The notes: generated by a model not told the origin, from the sequence alone. Counted from the first letter of the stretch, positions 1 to 8,270 are shown. The stretch: 64,000 bases of DNA from Synergistaceae bacterium (GCA_017450125.1 JAFSWZ010000023.1:1-64000), one strand, 5' to 3'. Numbers and translations are program-made.

Positions 1-13
1 CCCCCCCCCCCCC
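1..13 (-). repeat. Poly-G tract (at least 13 G on the coding strand), truncated
   Basis: The window opens with 13 C, which is a run of G in the coding strand of the glycosyltransferase that starts at 343. The run begins exactly at codon 111. Its true length is unknown because the window ends inside it. A tract here would switch the whole enzyme on or off by slippage, since the catalytic domain is not complete before it. Confidence 0.85.
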
Positions 14-343
14 GTGCGTAATAATACTTAGGAAGTAGTCGACGTAATCTGCTTCAACGTAATCGTCTCCGTCAACGAACATAATATACTCTCCTCTTGC
101 AGCATCAAGCCCTGCGTTACGTGCGGACGAGACTCCTCCGTTGGTTTTGTGCACAGGAATCACCCGCGAGTCCTTAGCCGCAAACTCGTCGATTATCGCC
201 CCGCACTTGTCCGGCGAACCGTCGTCGACAGGAACAACCTCGATGGTCTTATGTGTTTGGTCAATGATTGACTGCAGGCATCTGGTGATGTAACGTTCGA
301 CGTTGTACACAGGAATTATCACTGACACAAGAACGTCCTTCAT
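1..343 (-). CDS. Family 2 glycosyltransferase, N-terminal part, cut by window edge
   Basis: The visible part is the first 110 residues of a GT-A fold family 2 glycosyltransferase, an enzyme that moves a nucleotide-activated sugar onto a glycan acceptor at the cytoplasmic side of the inner membrane. The start is the ATG at 343, about 10 bases after a GGAGG site. VSVIIPVYNVERYI (residues 6-19), VDDGSPD (39-45), NGGVSSARNAGL (68-79) and the metal-binding FVDGDDY (89-95) are all present. The frame then enters a run of at least 13 G, in the middle of the catalytic domain, and leaves the window. It lies 18 bases behind nudC on the same strand, so cotranscription is likely. The sugar and acceptor cannot be told from the sequence. 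Confidence 0.88.
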   Translation of the reverse strand, partial: MKDVLVSVIIPVYNVERYITRCLQSIIDQTHKTIEVVPVDDGSPDKCGAIIDEFAAKDSRVIPVHKTNGGVSSARNAGLDAARGEYIMFVDGDDYVEADYVDYFLSIITHGGGG

Positions 344-361
344 GAAGATTTGTCCTCCTTG

Positions 362-1123
362 CTATGAATGTGTGCTGGTGAAGTTATCGATGAGCCTCCG
401 GGCTATGCTCGCTCCGTCGGGAATGTTCATGTTCCTGATGTCCTCAGGCACAAACCAGCCCGCACGAATAATCTCCGTCCCGTCGGGGTGAACTTCTCCC
501 GCAGAGTAACGCGCTGTGAAGCCCAGCATCAGGCTGTTCGGGAAGGGCCACACCTGCGAGCCGAAGTACGTTATTCCCTCAACCTCAATCCCTACTTCCT
601 CCATGACTTCACGCTTCACTGCGTCCTCGAGCGACTCGCCCGGCTCAACGAACCCCGCTATTATACTGTACCTGCCCTCCGGGAACGCAGCATTGTGCGC
701 CAAAAGCAGACTGCCTTCACGTTCCACAGCAACGATAACCGCCGGAGACTGCGGAGCGTAATACACTTTCCCGCAAGCGTCGCACTTCCTGCCGTAGTCG
801 TGGGCGTTCGGGCTGAGGCTTCCTCCGCATGACGGGCACAGCCGGAAGTTCCTGAACCAGTTTGCGAATATCCACGCTCCTCCTGCCAGCGCGAAAACTT
901 TGCTCCCAGCGATGTGCCACAGTTCACGCAAGCCTACAAACTCTTCACCTTCGCGCAGTGAGTGTGATTCGACATCAGCCCACGAAGACAACGCCTGCCA
1001 GTTCGCAGGGAAGTCCGATGACCTCCTGATGACCTCAAGCCCGCCGTGTGAAGCTATGTATCCTTCGTCAAAGTCGTATGTCTCATGTTTCACGAGTATC
1101 TTGTTCCTGCAGAATACCAGCAT
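362..1123 (-). CDS. nudC: NAD(+) diphosphatase / NADH pyrophosphatase (Nudix family)
   Basis: NudC hydrolyses NAD(H) to NMN(H) and AMP and, in characterised bacteria, removes NAD caps from RNA. The 253-residue protein has the diagnostic order: a zinc ribbon with Cys96, Cys99, Cys114 and Cys117 (CPSC...CDAC), a Nudix box at 157-179 (GFVEPGE...REVMEEVGI), and the NudC-specific SQVWPFP at 189-195, which separates it from other Nudix enzymes. The start at 1123 has a GGAG site upstream. The gene precedes the truncated glycosyltransferase on the same strand and is divergent from the YedF-like gene. The family assignment is firm; in vivo substrate preference is inferred from the family. Confidence 0.93.
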   Translation of the reverse strand: MLVFCRNKILVKHETYDFDEGYIASHGGLEVIRRSSDFPANWQALSSWADVESHSLREGEEFVGLRELWHIAGSKVFALAGGAWIFANWFRNFRLCPSCGGSLSPNAHDYGRKCDACGKVYYAPQSPAVIVAVEREGSLLLAHNAAFPEGRYSIIAGFVEPGESLEDAVKREVMEEVGIEVEGITYFGSQVWPFPNSLMLGFTARYSAGEVHPDGTEIIRAGWFVPEDIRNMNIPDGASIARRLIDNFTSTHS

Positions 1124-1185
1124 AAATTCTTCACGTCTCCTTTGTGCCGTATAATATACCCCAAAAACTCAGGTGATGAATAATT

Positions 1186-1773
1186 ATGCTTACCTTAAGC
1201 GCGGCCGGTAAATCAATAAGTGATGTCGAGAAACTCATTGCGGATGCCCGGGACGAACAGGAACTGAGGATACTCATCGAGAGCCCGGCTCAGGCCGAAG
1301 AGATAACCCAGCTCCTGAAGGCCGAAGGGTTCAATGATTTTGTGCCCGAAGATGACGACGGCCTCCTATACCTTGCCGCAACAAGACGAGAACCTCCCGC
1401 CAAGCCCGAACCAGCTCTCACGCCTGCTCCTGTTCCTGCCGCGATTGTGCAGGGCACTACGGGAGTCGTCCTCTCGTACGAGGCGGGAAAGTACATGCCA
1501 GCTTTCGCGCAGAAGTTCATTGCCTCGCTGCTGAAGGCCAAGAGCAGACCCGTCGTCCTCGCCCTCATGAACAGTGCGGTAACTTTGGCGGCGTACAACT
1601 CGGGAGCCTGCGGGGACATCAAGAGGCTTGAGGCTGAGGGAGTCAGAGTGATGGTCTCTGAGGCTTGCGCTGACAGGGCGGGAATAACTGAGGCGTTGGG
1701 CGCAGGGGGGCTTGCAGAAATGCCGGAGATAATTGATGTGCTTATGTCGTGCGAAAAAGTTATCAGCCTGTAG
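1186..1773 (+). CDS. YedF-like protein (TusA-like plus DsrE-like domains)
   Basis: The 195-residue protein has an N-terminal part (about 10-68) that resembles a TusA/SirA module (RILIESPAQAEEITQLLKAEGF), a Pro/Ala-rich linker (about 70-90), and a C-terminal DsrE-like region (about 95-195). The latter contains LALMNSAVTLAAYNSG, GDIKRLEAEGVRVMVSEAC and a single cysteine in the place where YedF proteins carry GTCLD. Proteins of this arrangement are annotated as sulfurtransferase-like selenium metabolism proteins; their biochemistry is poorly known. I see no selenium gene nearby. The usual N-terminal CPxP motif of TusA is missing, so sulfur transfer by that domain is doubtful. It starts at an ATG after CAGGTGATG and is divergent from nudC. 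Confidence 0.65.
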   Translation: MLTLSAAGKSISDVEKLIADARDEQELRILIESPAQAEEITQLLKAEGFNDFVPEDDDGLLYLAATRREPPAKPEPALTPAPVPAAIVQGTTGVVLSYEAGKYMPAFAQKFIASLLKAKSRPVVLALMNSAVTLAAYNSGACGDIKRLEAEGVRVMVSEACADRAGITEALGAGGLAEMPEIIDVLMSCEKVISL

Positions 1774-1815
1774 GGTATACTATAACTTCATTACGTGAAC
1801 AGGAGGAGATCTGCA

Positions 1816-2352
1816 GTGTCATACAGGTTAGGGGAAGTAATATTGTCGCGGGAAACCATTGCCCGCAGAGTGAAAGAACTTGCTGACGAGATAGCCGCAG
1901 GAACGGACAAGGACAAGGGAGTCGTTATTGTCGGCATTCTCACTGGGGCGGCATTTTTCCTGACGGATCTTGTGAGGGAGCTTCCGGAGGACTTGGACGT
2001 GCGGGTGGACTTCATGTCTGTTGCGTCATACGGCGACGGAACGCAGTCAAGCGGAGTTGTGAGAATCTTCCACGACCTCAAGAGCAGCATTGAGGGGAAG
2101 AATGTTATTGTGGTTGAAGACATCGTAGACTCAGGGCTGACGCTGTCGCACCTTCTCGGGCTTCTGCAGAACAGGAATCCCGCGAGCCTGAAGGTGTGTG
2201 TTCTTCTGGACAAGTACGAGCGGCGCAAGACGGAAGTCAAAGTAGACTACTGCGGCTTCAGGATACCTGATAAGTTCGTGGTGGGTTACGGCCTTGACTG
2301 TGCGGGAATGTGGCGGCACTTGAAGGACATCAAGTACGTCATTGAGGAGTAA
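1816..2352 (+). CDS. hpt: Hypoxanthine phosphoribosyltransferase
   Basis: This cytoplasmic purine salvage enzyme makes IMP or GMP from hypoxanthine or guanine and PRPP. The 178-residue length is normal. The PRPP-binding motif VVEDIVDSGLTL is at about 99-110, with GILTGAAFFLTDL (40-52) and the flexible-loop region SYGDGTQSSG (71-80) as in bacterial Hpt. An in-frame GTG exists at 1795, but the GTG at 1816 follows an AGGAGGAG site at good spacing and is the better start. It follows the YedF-like gene by about 40 bases. Identification is firm. Confidence 0.93.
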   Translation: MSYRLGEVILSRETIARRVKELADEIAAGTDKDKGVVIVGILTGAAFFLTDLVRELPEDLDVRVDFMSVASYGDGTQSSGVVRIFHDLKSSIEGKNVIVVEDIVDSGLTLSHLLGLLQNRNPASLKVCVLLDKYERRKTEVKVDYCGFRIPDKFVVGYGLDCAGMWRHLKDIKYVIEE

Positions 2353-2369
2353 GTTCGCTGTGGTATAAT
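2342..2369 (+). promoter_or_regulatory. Candidate sigma70 promoter (upstream of the TupA-like gene)
   Basis: TTGAGG (2342-2347) and a perfect TATAAT (2364-2369) are separated by 16 bases. It overlaps the end of hpt and points toward the gene at 2557, giving a leader of about 180 bases that contains a terminator. Confidence 0.5.
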
Positions 2370-2393
2370 CTCGTAAAATTTTGAGGAAAGGTG

Positions 2394-2422
2394 TAGACAG
2401 GAATGCATGAGATTGCTATAAT
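2394..2422 (+). promoter_or_regulatory. Second candidate sigma70 promoter with extended -10
   Basis: TAGACA (2394-2399) and TGC-TATAAT (2417-2422) have a 17-base spacer and an extended -10. A transcript from here would start near 2429 and reach the terminator at 2492-2526 after about 100 bases, so the segment could be a terminated leader or a small RNA. Confidence 0.55.
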
Positions 2423-2491
2423 CAAACATCACGCATAACGCATCACGCCGATAGTCTGCGCGTAAACTCAGACAGATACAGAGATTATAAC

Positions 2492-2526
2492 ATGTCCTGC
2501 GGGAAAAATCCTGCGGGGCATTTTTT
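2492..2526 (+). terminator. Intrinsic terminator directly upstream of a gene
   Basis: A 12-base stem (ATGTCCTGCGGG with CCTGCGGGGCAT, three G-U pairs) around the loop AAAAAT is followed by five to six T. It ends about 30 bases before the ATG at 2557, so it may end hpt transcripts or attenuate the next gene. Confidence 0.7.
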
Positions 2527-2556
2527 GTGTCTGCCTGTCTGCGGAGGTATTGCGTC

Positions 2557-3534
2557 ATGCTAGGAGGCCTGAAGAAATTCGTCAAGTCGAGGCTGTTCAC
2601 GGAGGAGCACCCGTTCTTGATGGGATTGTGGTATGACAGGATGCGCAGGAAGTTCATCGCGGACAATGATAGGCATTCGCGGATGACTTACGCGGAGATT
2701 GAGGCGGCAATAGGTCGGCAGTACATGAGGATGTTCGGGAGGCCTCTGAACTGGGAGGACCCGCAGACGTACAACGAGAAGATTCACGTCTCGAAGGTCT
2801 ATCACGCAACGCCGCTGAAGACACGCCTTGCGGACAAAGTAGCGGTTCGCGAGTGGGTTGCAGAACGGATAGGGGGCGAGTACCTGATTCCGCTGCTGGG
2901 TGTGTATGACTCCTTCGACGAGATAGACTTTGACGCATTGCCGGAGCAGTTCGTCATCAAGTGCAGCCATGACTCTGGGAGCGTTACGCTGGTGAAGGAC
3001 AAGAGCAGGATGAACCGAGAGCTTCTGCGGAAGAAGTACGCGGCATTCATGAGGCGTAATTTTGCGTGGATGGGCTGGGAGATGCACTACAGGGACATTC
3101 CGCCGAAGATTATGGTTGAGCAGTACATGGGGGATGCCATTAATGATTACAAGTTCTTGTGCTTTGACGGCAGGCCGTGTTTCTGCTGGGTAGATTTCGA
3201 CCGATACACAAAGCATCAACGTATAATTTATAACATGAACTGGCAGAGGCAGCCCTTCGCATTCAACTATCCTCTACGGCCGGACGACATAGCACCTCCT
3301 GAACAGTTCACAGACATGAAGAATATCGTTTCGAAGCTATGTGAAGGTTTTGGACACGTCAGAGCAGACTTGTACCTTGTTGACGGAAAGATATATTTTG
3401 GAGAAATGACATTCACCAACGCAGACGGTTTCGGGAAGTTCACACCTTATGAATGGAACTACAAGCTGGGTGCTCTGTGGCCGTTCGACACCTCTATACG
3501 CGCAAAAGTCCTCGCCGAACACTCCAAGCCCTAG
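2557..3534 (+). CDS. TupA-like ATP-grasp protein (surface polysaccharide/peptide ligase family)
   Basis: This 325-residue protein matches the TupA-like ATP-grasp family, whose members sit in cell-surface polysaccharide loci and are thought to attach amino acids or build amide bonds on glycans; TupA itself is linked to teichuronopeptide synthesis. Typical features are NWEDPQTYNEKI near residue 60, KTRLADKVAVREWV, the nucleotide-lysine segment FVIKCSHDSGSVTLVKDKS, MVEQYMG, DYKFLCFDG, and the C-terminal metal-binding stretch VRADLYLVDGKIYFGEMTFTNADGF. An in-frame GTG at 2527 lies within the terminator tail; the ATG at 2557 follows GGAGG at 8 bases and is preferred. The substrate is unknown. It converges on the DUF721 gene, with stop codons overlapping by 4 bases. 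Confidence 0.82.
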   Translation: MLGGLKKFVKSRLFTEEHPFLMGLWYDRMRRKFIADNDRHSRMTYAEIEAAIGRQYMRMFGRPLNWEDPQTYNEKIHVSKVYHATPLKTRLADKVAVREWVAERIGGEYLIPLLGVYDSFDEIDFDALPEQFVIKCSHDSGSVTLVKDKSRMNRELLRKKYAAFMRRNFAWMGWEMHYRDIPPKIMVEQYMGDAINDYKFLCFDGRPCFCWVDFDRYTKHQRIIYNMNWQRQPFAFNYPLRPDDIAPPEQFTDMKNIVSKLCEGFGHVRADLYLVDGKIYFGEMTFTNADGFGKFTPYEWNYKLGALWPFDTSIRAKVLAEHSKP

Positions 3535-3989
3535 CCGAACCGCGCCTCCAAATACGCCCGCAGGTGCGAGAGAGCGTAATTTATGTCCTCAGGCAGCGTG
3601 TCAGGTGCTCCCTGCATGTACTGCCTGACTTTCTCCTCGTCAACCGCAACCTCCGGCACAACAGCCTTCTTCACGGGCTGCTTCTTGGGAACAGGGATTT
3701 TTTCCCCAATAGTCAGCTTGAACGGCTCAGCGAAAACATACCCGAAACGCTCAGCGATTTTGCGCGCAACAGTTCCAGCAGAGTTCCGCAGCATCGATTC
3801 CGCTGTGGCGTTCCTGACTGCCACGCACAATTCATCCACGCCTAGATTGTAGGGGTATGAGTGCCTCGCAAGACGCGGTCCGACGACAGTAGCCCACGAA
3901 CGCTGGAGCTGTTCCAGAACCTTAACCCTCCGTGCCGCCTCAGGAAACATCTTCGCCGCGTCCAACGATACACGCAATACCTCGCTCAC
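3531..3989 (-). CDS. DUF721 / DciA-like protein
   Basis: The 152-residue protein carries the DUF721 fold in its N-terminal two thirds (residues about 10-90: VLEQLQRSWATVVGPRLARHSYPYNL...ELCVAV, then SMLRNSAGTVARKIAERFG). DUF721 includes DciA, the ancestral loader of the replicative helicase DnaB in bacteria without DnaC/DnaI. The last gene of a dnaN-recF-mnmG group is a fitting place for a replication factor, and its start overlaps the mnmG stop by 4 bases. The helicase-loader role is inferred from family and neighbourhood. The C-terminal part (about 95-150) is not conserved to my eye. Confidence 0.75.
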   Translation of the reverse strand: MSEVLRVSLDAAKMFPEAARRVKVLEQLQRSWATVVGPRLARHSYPYNLGVDELCVAVRNATAESMLRNSAGTVARKIAERFGYVFAEPFKLTIGEKIPVPKKQPVKKAVVPEVAVDEEKVRQYMQGAPDTLPEDINYALSHLRAYLEARFG

Positions 3990-5866
3990 TGCTTCCCCCT
4001 CCGTTCGTCCCGCGCAAGAAGCACAGAGATTAACTGCACGTCAACCGGCGTTACTCCCGAAATCCGCAGTGCCTGCCCCAGACTTTCCGGCCGGTAATGC
4101 TTCAGCTTCTGCAGGCTCTCTGCCCTTAAACCCTTCACCGCGTCATAGTCGAACCCCTCAGGTATCCTTGCCGCGTCAAAACCCTTCATCCTCTCCGCTA
4201 CTCTTGCCTCGCGTTCAAGGTAGCCCGTGTAACGTAATTCCGTCTCAACGTGCGCGGTCTCTTCTAAGGAAAGCTCTTCCGGCGAAGGCGACAACTCCGA
4301 CACGAGTGCGTAACTCACTCCCCGATGCTTCAGGAACTCCGCGAGCGTCATCGTCTCCGCAACGTCTTCCGCGCCGTACTCCCCGCACAGCCTCGATGTC
4401 TCTGCACTTGGCCGGATCTTCTCAGCTTTCAGGCGTGCTGTCTCTCTCTCTTCGCGTGCAAAACGTTCCACGAGCATCCGCCAGTGTCCGTCGTCAATCA
4501 GCCCGGCCTTCCTGCCGTAACCTGCAAGCCTGTGTGCCGCGTTGTCCCACCGCAATAACAGCCTGTGCTCGCATCTTCCCGTCAGCATCCTGTAGGGCTC
4601 GTCCGTGCTCTTCGTCGTAAGGTCGTCGGCCAAAACGCCGAGATACCCTTCATCCCGGCCAAGCACTAACGGTTCTTCTCCCTTCACAGACAAAGCCGCG
4701 TTGATTCCCGCAAGCAGCCCCTGCGCCGCCGCTTCCTCGTAACCCGACGTGCCGTTCACCTGCCCCGCGCAGAAGAAGCCGGGAATGTCCTTGTTCTCTA
4801 GCGTACGCTTCAGCTGGTCGGGCAGAAGGTACGTGTACTCTATTCCGTAGCCGGGCTTGATGATTTTCGCGTTCGCACAGCCGGGCAGAGAGTGCACCAT
4901 TTCCGCCTGAACGTCATAAGGCAGACTCGTGGAGAAATTCTGCACGTAAACTTCATTCGTCCTCATCGAGACAGGCTCAAACACTATCGGGTGCGTAATG
5001 TGGTCAGGGAAGCGCAAAAACTTATCCTCTATTGAGGGGCAGTAACGCGGGCCGTGTGCCTGAACATCCCCCGTAACCAGCGGAGAGCGCGAAATGTTCC
5101 GTGAAAGTATCGCGTATGTCTCCTCAGTCGTGCGCGAGAACCAGCATGCGTAATCCTTGCCGTAACGTTTCGGCTCGCCCCACAGGTCGAAACACAGAGG
5201 CTCATCCTCCGAGAGTTGCGGAGTCATTCCCATGAAGTCTATCGTGTTGATATTCAGGCGCGGAGTTGTGTCTGTGCGCATAAGGCCGGTTCGGATTCCG
5301 AGAGCTTCGATGGACTTCGGGAAGGATTCGGAGTTCGTCTGCCCCATCGGCCCGGAAGGGAACGACTTATCACCGACAAACACCCGCCCGCCGAGATATA
5401 CTCCTCCGGCCAAGACAACAGCCCTCGCGTCGTAACGTGCTCCGTGCCGCGTCATGACTCCTGAGACGTGGCCGTGCCCAGTGAGAAGTTCTGTCGCTTC
5501 GTCCTGATTCACGTCTAGGTTCGGCTGTGTCGTGAGAAGTTTTCTGTAGTAGAGGCTGTAAGCCATCGGGTCGCACTGTGCCCGCAATGCCCTCACCGCC
5601 GCACCCTTCGAGGTATTCAGCCAGCGAACCATCAACGTGGAAGCATCCGCCGCACGTGCCTGCTCTCCTCCGAGCGCGCTGACTTCACGGACAAGATGAC
5701 CCTTCGCCGGGCCGCCTATTGAGGGGTTGCAGGGCATCAGAGCTACAGCATCAACGTTGAGGCACAGCATCAGGGTACGGCAGCCGATTCGCGCGGAAGC
5801 CAGAGCAGCCTCGCATCCCGCGTGGCCTCCTCCGATTACGATAACGTCATAAGAATCATGATACAT
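3986..5866 (-). CDS. mnmG: tRNA uridine-5-carboxymethylaminomethyl modification enzyme MnmG
   Basis: MnmG (GidA) with MnmE installs the cmnm5 group on wobble uridine 34 of certain tRNAs using FAD and a folate carbon. The 626-residue length is typical. The FAD-binding GGGHAGCEAA begins at residue 12; CNPSIGGPAKGHL, VEPVSMRTNEVYVQNFSTSLP and the C-terminal GISGVTPVD-type end (here LRISGVTPVDVQL) are all characteristic. Upstream in-frame codons exist, but the ATG at 5866 follows AAGGTGGAG and gives the normal N-terminus. It begins 2 bases after the recF stop, so the pair is translated from one message. Confidence 0.96.
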   Translation of the reverse strand: MYHDSYDVIVIGGGHAGCEAALASARIGCRTLMLCLNVDAVALMPCNPSIGGPAKGHLVREVSALGGEQARAADASTLMVRWLNTSKGAAVRALRAQCDPMAYSLYYRKLLTTQPNLDVNQDEATELLTGHGHVSGVMTRHGARYDARAVVLAGGVYLGGRVFVGDKSFPSGPMGQTNSESFPKSIEALGIRTGLMRTDTTPRLNINTIDFMGMTPQLSEDEPLCFDLWGEPKRYGKDYACWFSRTTEETYAILSRNISRSPLVTGDVQAHGPRYCPSIEDKFLRFPDHITHPIVFEPVSMRTNEVYVQNFSTSLPYDVQAEMVHSLPGCANAKIIKPGYGIEYTYLLPDQLKRTLENKDIPGFFCAGQVNGTSGYEEAAAQGLLAGINAALSVKGEEPLVLGRDEGYLGVLADDLTTKSTDEPYRMLTGRCEHRLLLRWDNAAHRLAGYGRKAGLIDDGHWRMLVERFAREERETARLKAEKIRPSAETSRLCGEYGAEDVAETMTLAEFLKHRGVSYALVSELSPSPEELSLEETAHVETELRYTGYLEREARVAERMKGFDAARIPEGFDYDAVKGLRAESLQKLKHYRPESLGQALRISGVTPVDVQLISVLLARDERRGKQ

Positions 5867-5868
5867 TT

Positions 5869-6894
5869 TCACTCCACCTTCCCCGTATAATAGCATGACA
5901 GGCTATGCCCGCTGAAAGGATTTTCGGGAGCAGTGATGAAGACTTGCCAGCCCGTTTTCGCAAGCTCGGCGTGAACAAAATCTCTGCCCTCAGCGTCAAG
6001 TTCCGCCGTAATGTCGTCCAGCAGCATAACGGGAGCTTTCCGCATTCTCTGCGCAATAAGTTTCCCCGCCGTAATCAGCAGGAACATCACGAGCCTTCTC
6101 TTCTGCCCGCGGCTCAATGCTTCGGATACAGGGCGGCCGTCAGCACACAAGGTTATTGCGAGGTCGTCATAGCTTGGCCCGTCCTGCGGCCTCAAAGCAC
6201 GCAGTTCACGAGAACGGTTCTTGTGCAGGGCGTAACGCAGGTACTCATCACCCGCCCCCGCAACTTCCGGCACAAGAGACATCACGAATCTTCCCGGCGG
6301 TATCAGGCTCATTAATTGTGCGGCAACTTCACGCCGTCTCTCCATTATCCAGCCTCCGAGTTCGCAGAAGGGAATATCTGTGTGCTCGGGGGATTTGTTC
6401 TGCCGGAGAAGAGCTGTCCTGCTGCGCATGATGTAGCGGAAGTCAGCGAGCCTCTTTGCGTACGGCGGAAAGAACAGCGCGCACAACCTGTCGATGAACA
6501 TTCGCCGTGAAGACGGAGAACCGTCAATGAGGCTGAGATTGCCCGTCAGGAACAGCACGGACGGAATCACTAGGCGCAGTTCCGTCGAGGTTATGGCTTT
6601 GTCGTCGCAACGGAGCGAAATTCTTGATGAGATGTTCGCCGTGATGATGCGGCTGTCCTCGCCTCCCACGCGCGCGCCCGCAAAAGCAGGCCTGCCCTCT
6701 CCGTACCACGATGGGACACTAGCCGTCCTGCTGAAAGCTCCCCAGCCTGAAAGTACGCTCATTGCTTCGAGGAGGTTTGTCTTGCCGCTTCCGTTCGGCC
6801 CGAGAATAAGATTAATGCCCGGACTCCAGTTTATCCGAAGTTCCGGGCCCGAAAAGTTCCTGTAGCCTCGCAGTACTGTAGTGTCGATCCTCAA
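5869..6894 (-). CDS. recF: DNA repair/replication protein RecF
   Basis: RecF is an SMC-like ATPase that, with RecO and RecR, loads RecA on gapped DNA. The 341-residue protein shows Walker A GPNGSGKTN (32-40), the ABC-type signature LSRGQKRRL near 262, and Walker B VMLLDDITAELD (289-300), in the right order for this family. It starts 2 bases after dnaN stops and is followed by mnmG after 2 bases. The dnaN-recF order is the classical replication-origin order, although dnaA is not in this window. Identification is firm. Confidence 0.94.
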   Translation of the reverse strand: MRIDTTVLRGYRNFSGPELRINWSPGINLILGPNGSGKTNLLEAMSVLSGWGAFSRTASVPSWYGEGRPAFAGARVGGEDSRIITANISSRISLRCDDKAITSTELRLVIPSVLFLTGNLSLIDGSPSSRRMFIDRLCALFFPPYAKRLADFRYIMRSRTALLRQNKSPEHTDIPFCELGGWIMERRREVAAQLMSLIPPGRFVMSLVPEVAGAGDEYLRYALHKNRSRELRALRPQDGPSYDDLAITLCADGRPVSEALSRGQKRRLVMFLLITAGKLIAQRMRKAPVMLLDDITAELDAEGRDFVHAELAKTGWQVFITAPENPFSGHSLSCYYTGKVE

Positions 6895-6896
6895 AG

Positions 6897-8228
6897 CTAG
6901 AACGGTGCGTCCTGTCCTTCTCCGCCAGCGAAGGCTTCTCCGTCGTCTGCAGGAAGTTCGTCCCGTGCAGGAGGCGTGAAGTCATCTGCGTTGTCGTCGT
7001 CGCTCACGATGTCCTGCGGTGTCAGCCTTATCGGCATGAGCATATACAGGAAGTCGTCGCCCTCGTCCCGGAAGAACCTTGTCTGCTCCTCCTCGCCGCT
7101 GAACTCTATAATCACATCATCCGAGCCCACAGCCTTCAAGCCGTCCTGAAAGAAGCTGACGTTGAAGCCTATCTGCATTCCGTCTCCCTGAATCTCAGCT
7201 TCAAGAATATCGCTCGCTGTTCCGAGTTCGATCGCGCGGGCAGTTATCCTGAGCTTGCCCTTCGGCCAGATGTTGCCTTCAGGGTTGCCTTCTTCCTGAG
7301 GAGCGATGTTCATCGCCATGATCTGGGCAGGGCTGTTCTTGGCGATGATTGCGATCCTGTCGAGGGCTGACAACAGCGCGGTCTTGGAGATGCGCATCTT
7401 CGTTTTGTAGTCTTTGCTCAGTATGCGTTCGTACTTCGGGAACGACGCTTCCACCCTCCTGACAGAGAACTCTGCACCGTCAAGTACAGCTGATGGTTTT
7501 GCCTCAGCATCAGTGCCGCCGTCTTCCGAGTAGTCTGCCGCTCCCTCGAGGGCAAACCACACCGTCGAGCCGTCAGCGAGTACCTTCACGTTCTCTTGGC
7601 CGGTGAAGACCTTAGCGAGTTCACGCAGTGCCGCCGCAGGAAGAAGCAGGTCATCTTCCCTGTATATGTTGTTGCAGAGCATCTTAGAGCGCGCTAACCT
7701 CTTGCCGTCCGTAGAGACCGCGTAGATGCTGCCCTCCTGTGTCCTGAGAAGGCATGTCCCCATGTACTTCGGGAAATCTGAAGGCGCAGAAGCAGCGCAG
7801 CTTCCTTCGTTGAGGAGCTTGCCCAAGTCAGCAGCCATTATCGAGCATATCCCCTCAGCACCGGAACTCGCCGGAATGTTCGGGAATGTATCTGCAGGTA
7901 TCACCGTGAAACGGTACTTGCTTCCGTCAGAAGTCAGCGACCCGCGCTCTGAGGGCACGTCGATAACGATAGTTTTTGCTGTGCACTTCCTTATCATGTT
8001 GCCTACGATAGAGGCATTCAGGACAGCAACGCCTGGCTCTATGATTACTGCTCCCTTAGCGCGGCACTTCACCGATGACTTCAGGTCTGTTGCCTCGAGC
8101 GTAACTGTGCCGTTGTCGGCTGTGATTCGTATGCCGTTGAGGGCATCAAGAGTCGTCTTCGAAGCGGCATATTTCTCTGCAACCTGCCATGCTTTGAGGA
8201 AGGCTGAACGTTCCAGCTCTAACTTCAT
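6897..8228 (-). CDS. dnaN: DNA polymerase III beta clamp with extra acidic C-terminal tail
   Basis: The beta sliding clamp tethers DNA polymerase III to DNA. Three clamp repeats are visible; the family's usual C-terminal end MPIRL falls at residues 398-402. At 443 residues the protein is longer than the usual 365-380. Part of the excess is insertions (for example DYSEDGGTDAEAK), and the rest is a 41-residue tail after MPIRL with 13 acidic and one basic residue. The tail ends in GQDAPF, which resembles the acidic Pro-Phe tip of SSB proteins; this resemblance is my inference. The start follows AGAAGGAG. It is the first gene of dnaN-recF-mnmG-DUF721. Confidence 0.93.
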   Translation of the reverse strand: MKLELERSAFLKAWQVAEKYAASKTTLDALNGIRITADNGTVTLEATDLKSSVKCRAKGAVIIEPGVAVLNASIVGNMIRKCTAKTIVIDVPSERGSLTSDGSKYRFTVIPADTFPNIPASSGAEGICSIMAADLGKLLNEGSCAASAPSDFPKYMGTCLLRTQEGSIYAVSTDGKRLARSKMLCNNIYREDDLLLPAAALRELAKVFTGQENVKVLADGSTVWFALEGAADYSEDGGTDAEAKPSAVLDGAEFSVRRVEASFPKYERILSKDYKTKMRISKTALLSALDRIAIIAKNSPAQIMAMNIAPQEEGNPEGNIWPKGKLRITARAIELGTASDILEAEIQGDGMQIGFNVSFFQDGLKAVGSDDVIIEFSGEEEQTRFFRDEGDDFLYMLMPIRLTPQDIVSDDDNADDFTPPARDELPADDGEAFAGGEGQDAPF

Positions 8229-8258
8229 GTGTGAATCTCCTTCTGAAAGTGTGATGAA

Positions 8259-8270
8259 TTTTTTTTTTTT
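8259..8270. repeat. Run of 12 T (12 A in the dnaN leader)
   Basis: Twelve consecutive T lie between the dnaN -10 element and its ribosome site. On the dnaN strand this is an A12 run in the initial transcribed region, so slippage there could affect transcript initiation. No frame is involved. Confidence 0.8.

Noticed and set aside
2560-3219. 219-residue reverse open frame inside the TupA-like gene
   Set aside because: The forward frame has ATP-grasp motifs and a ribosome site; the reverse frame shows no motif.
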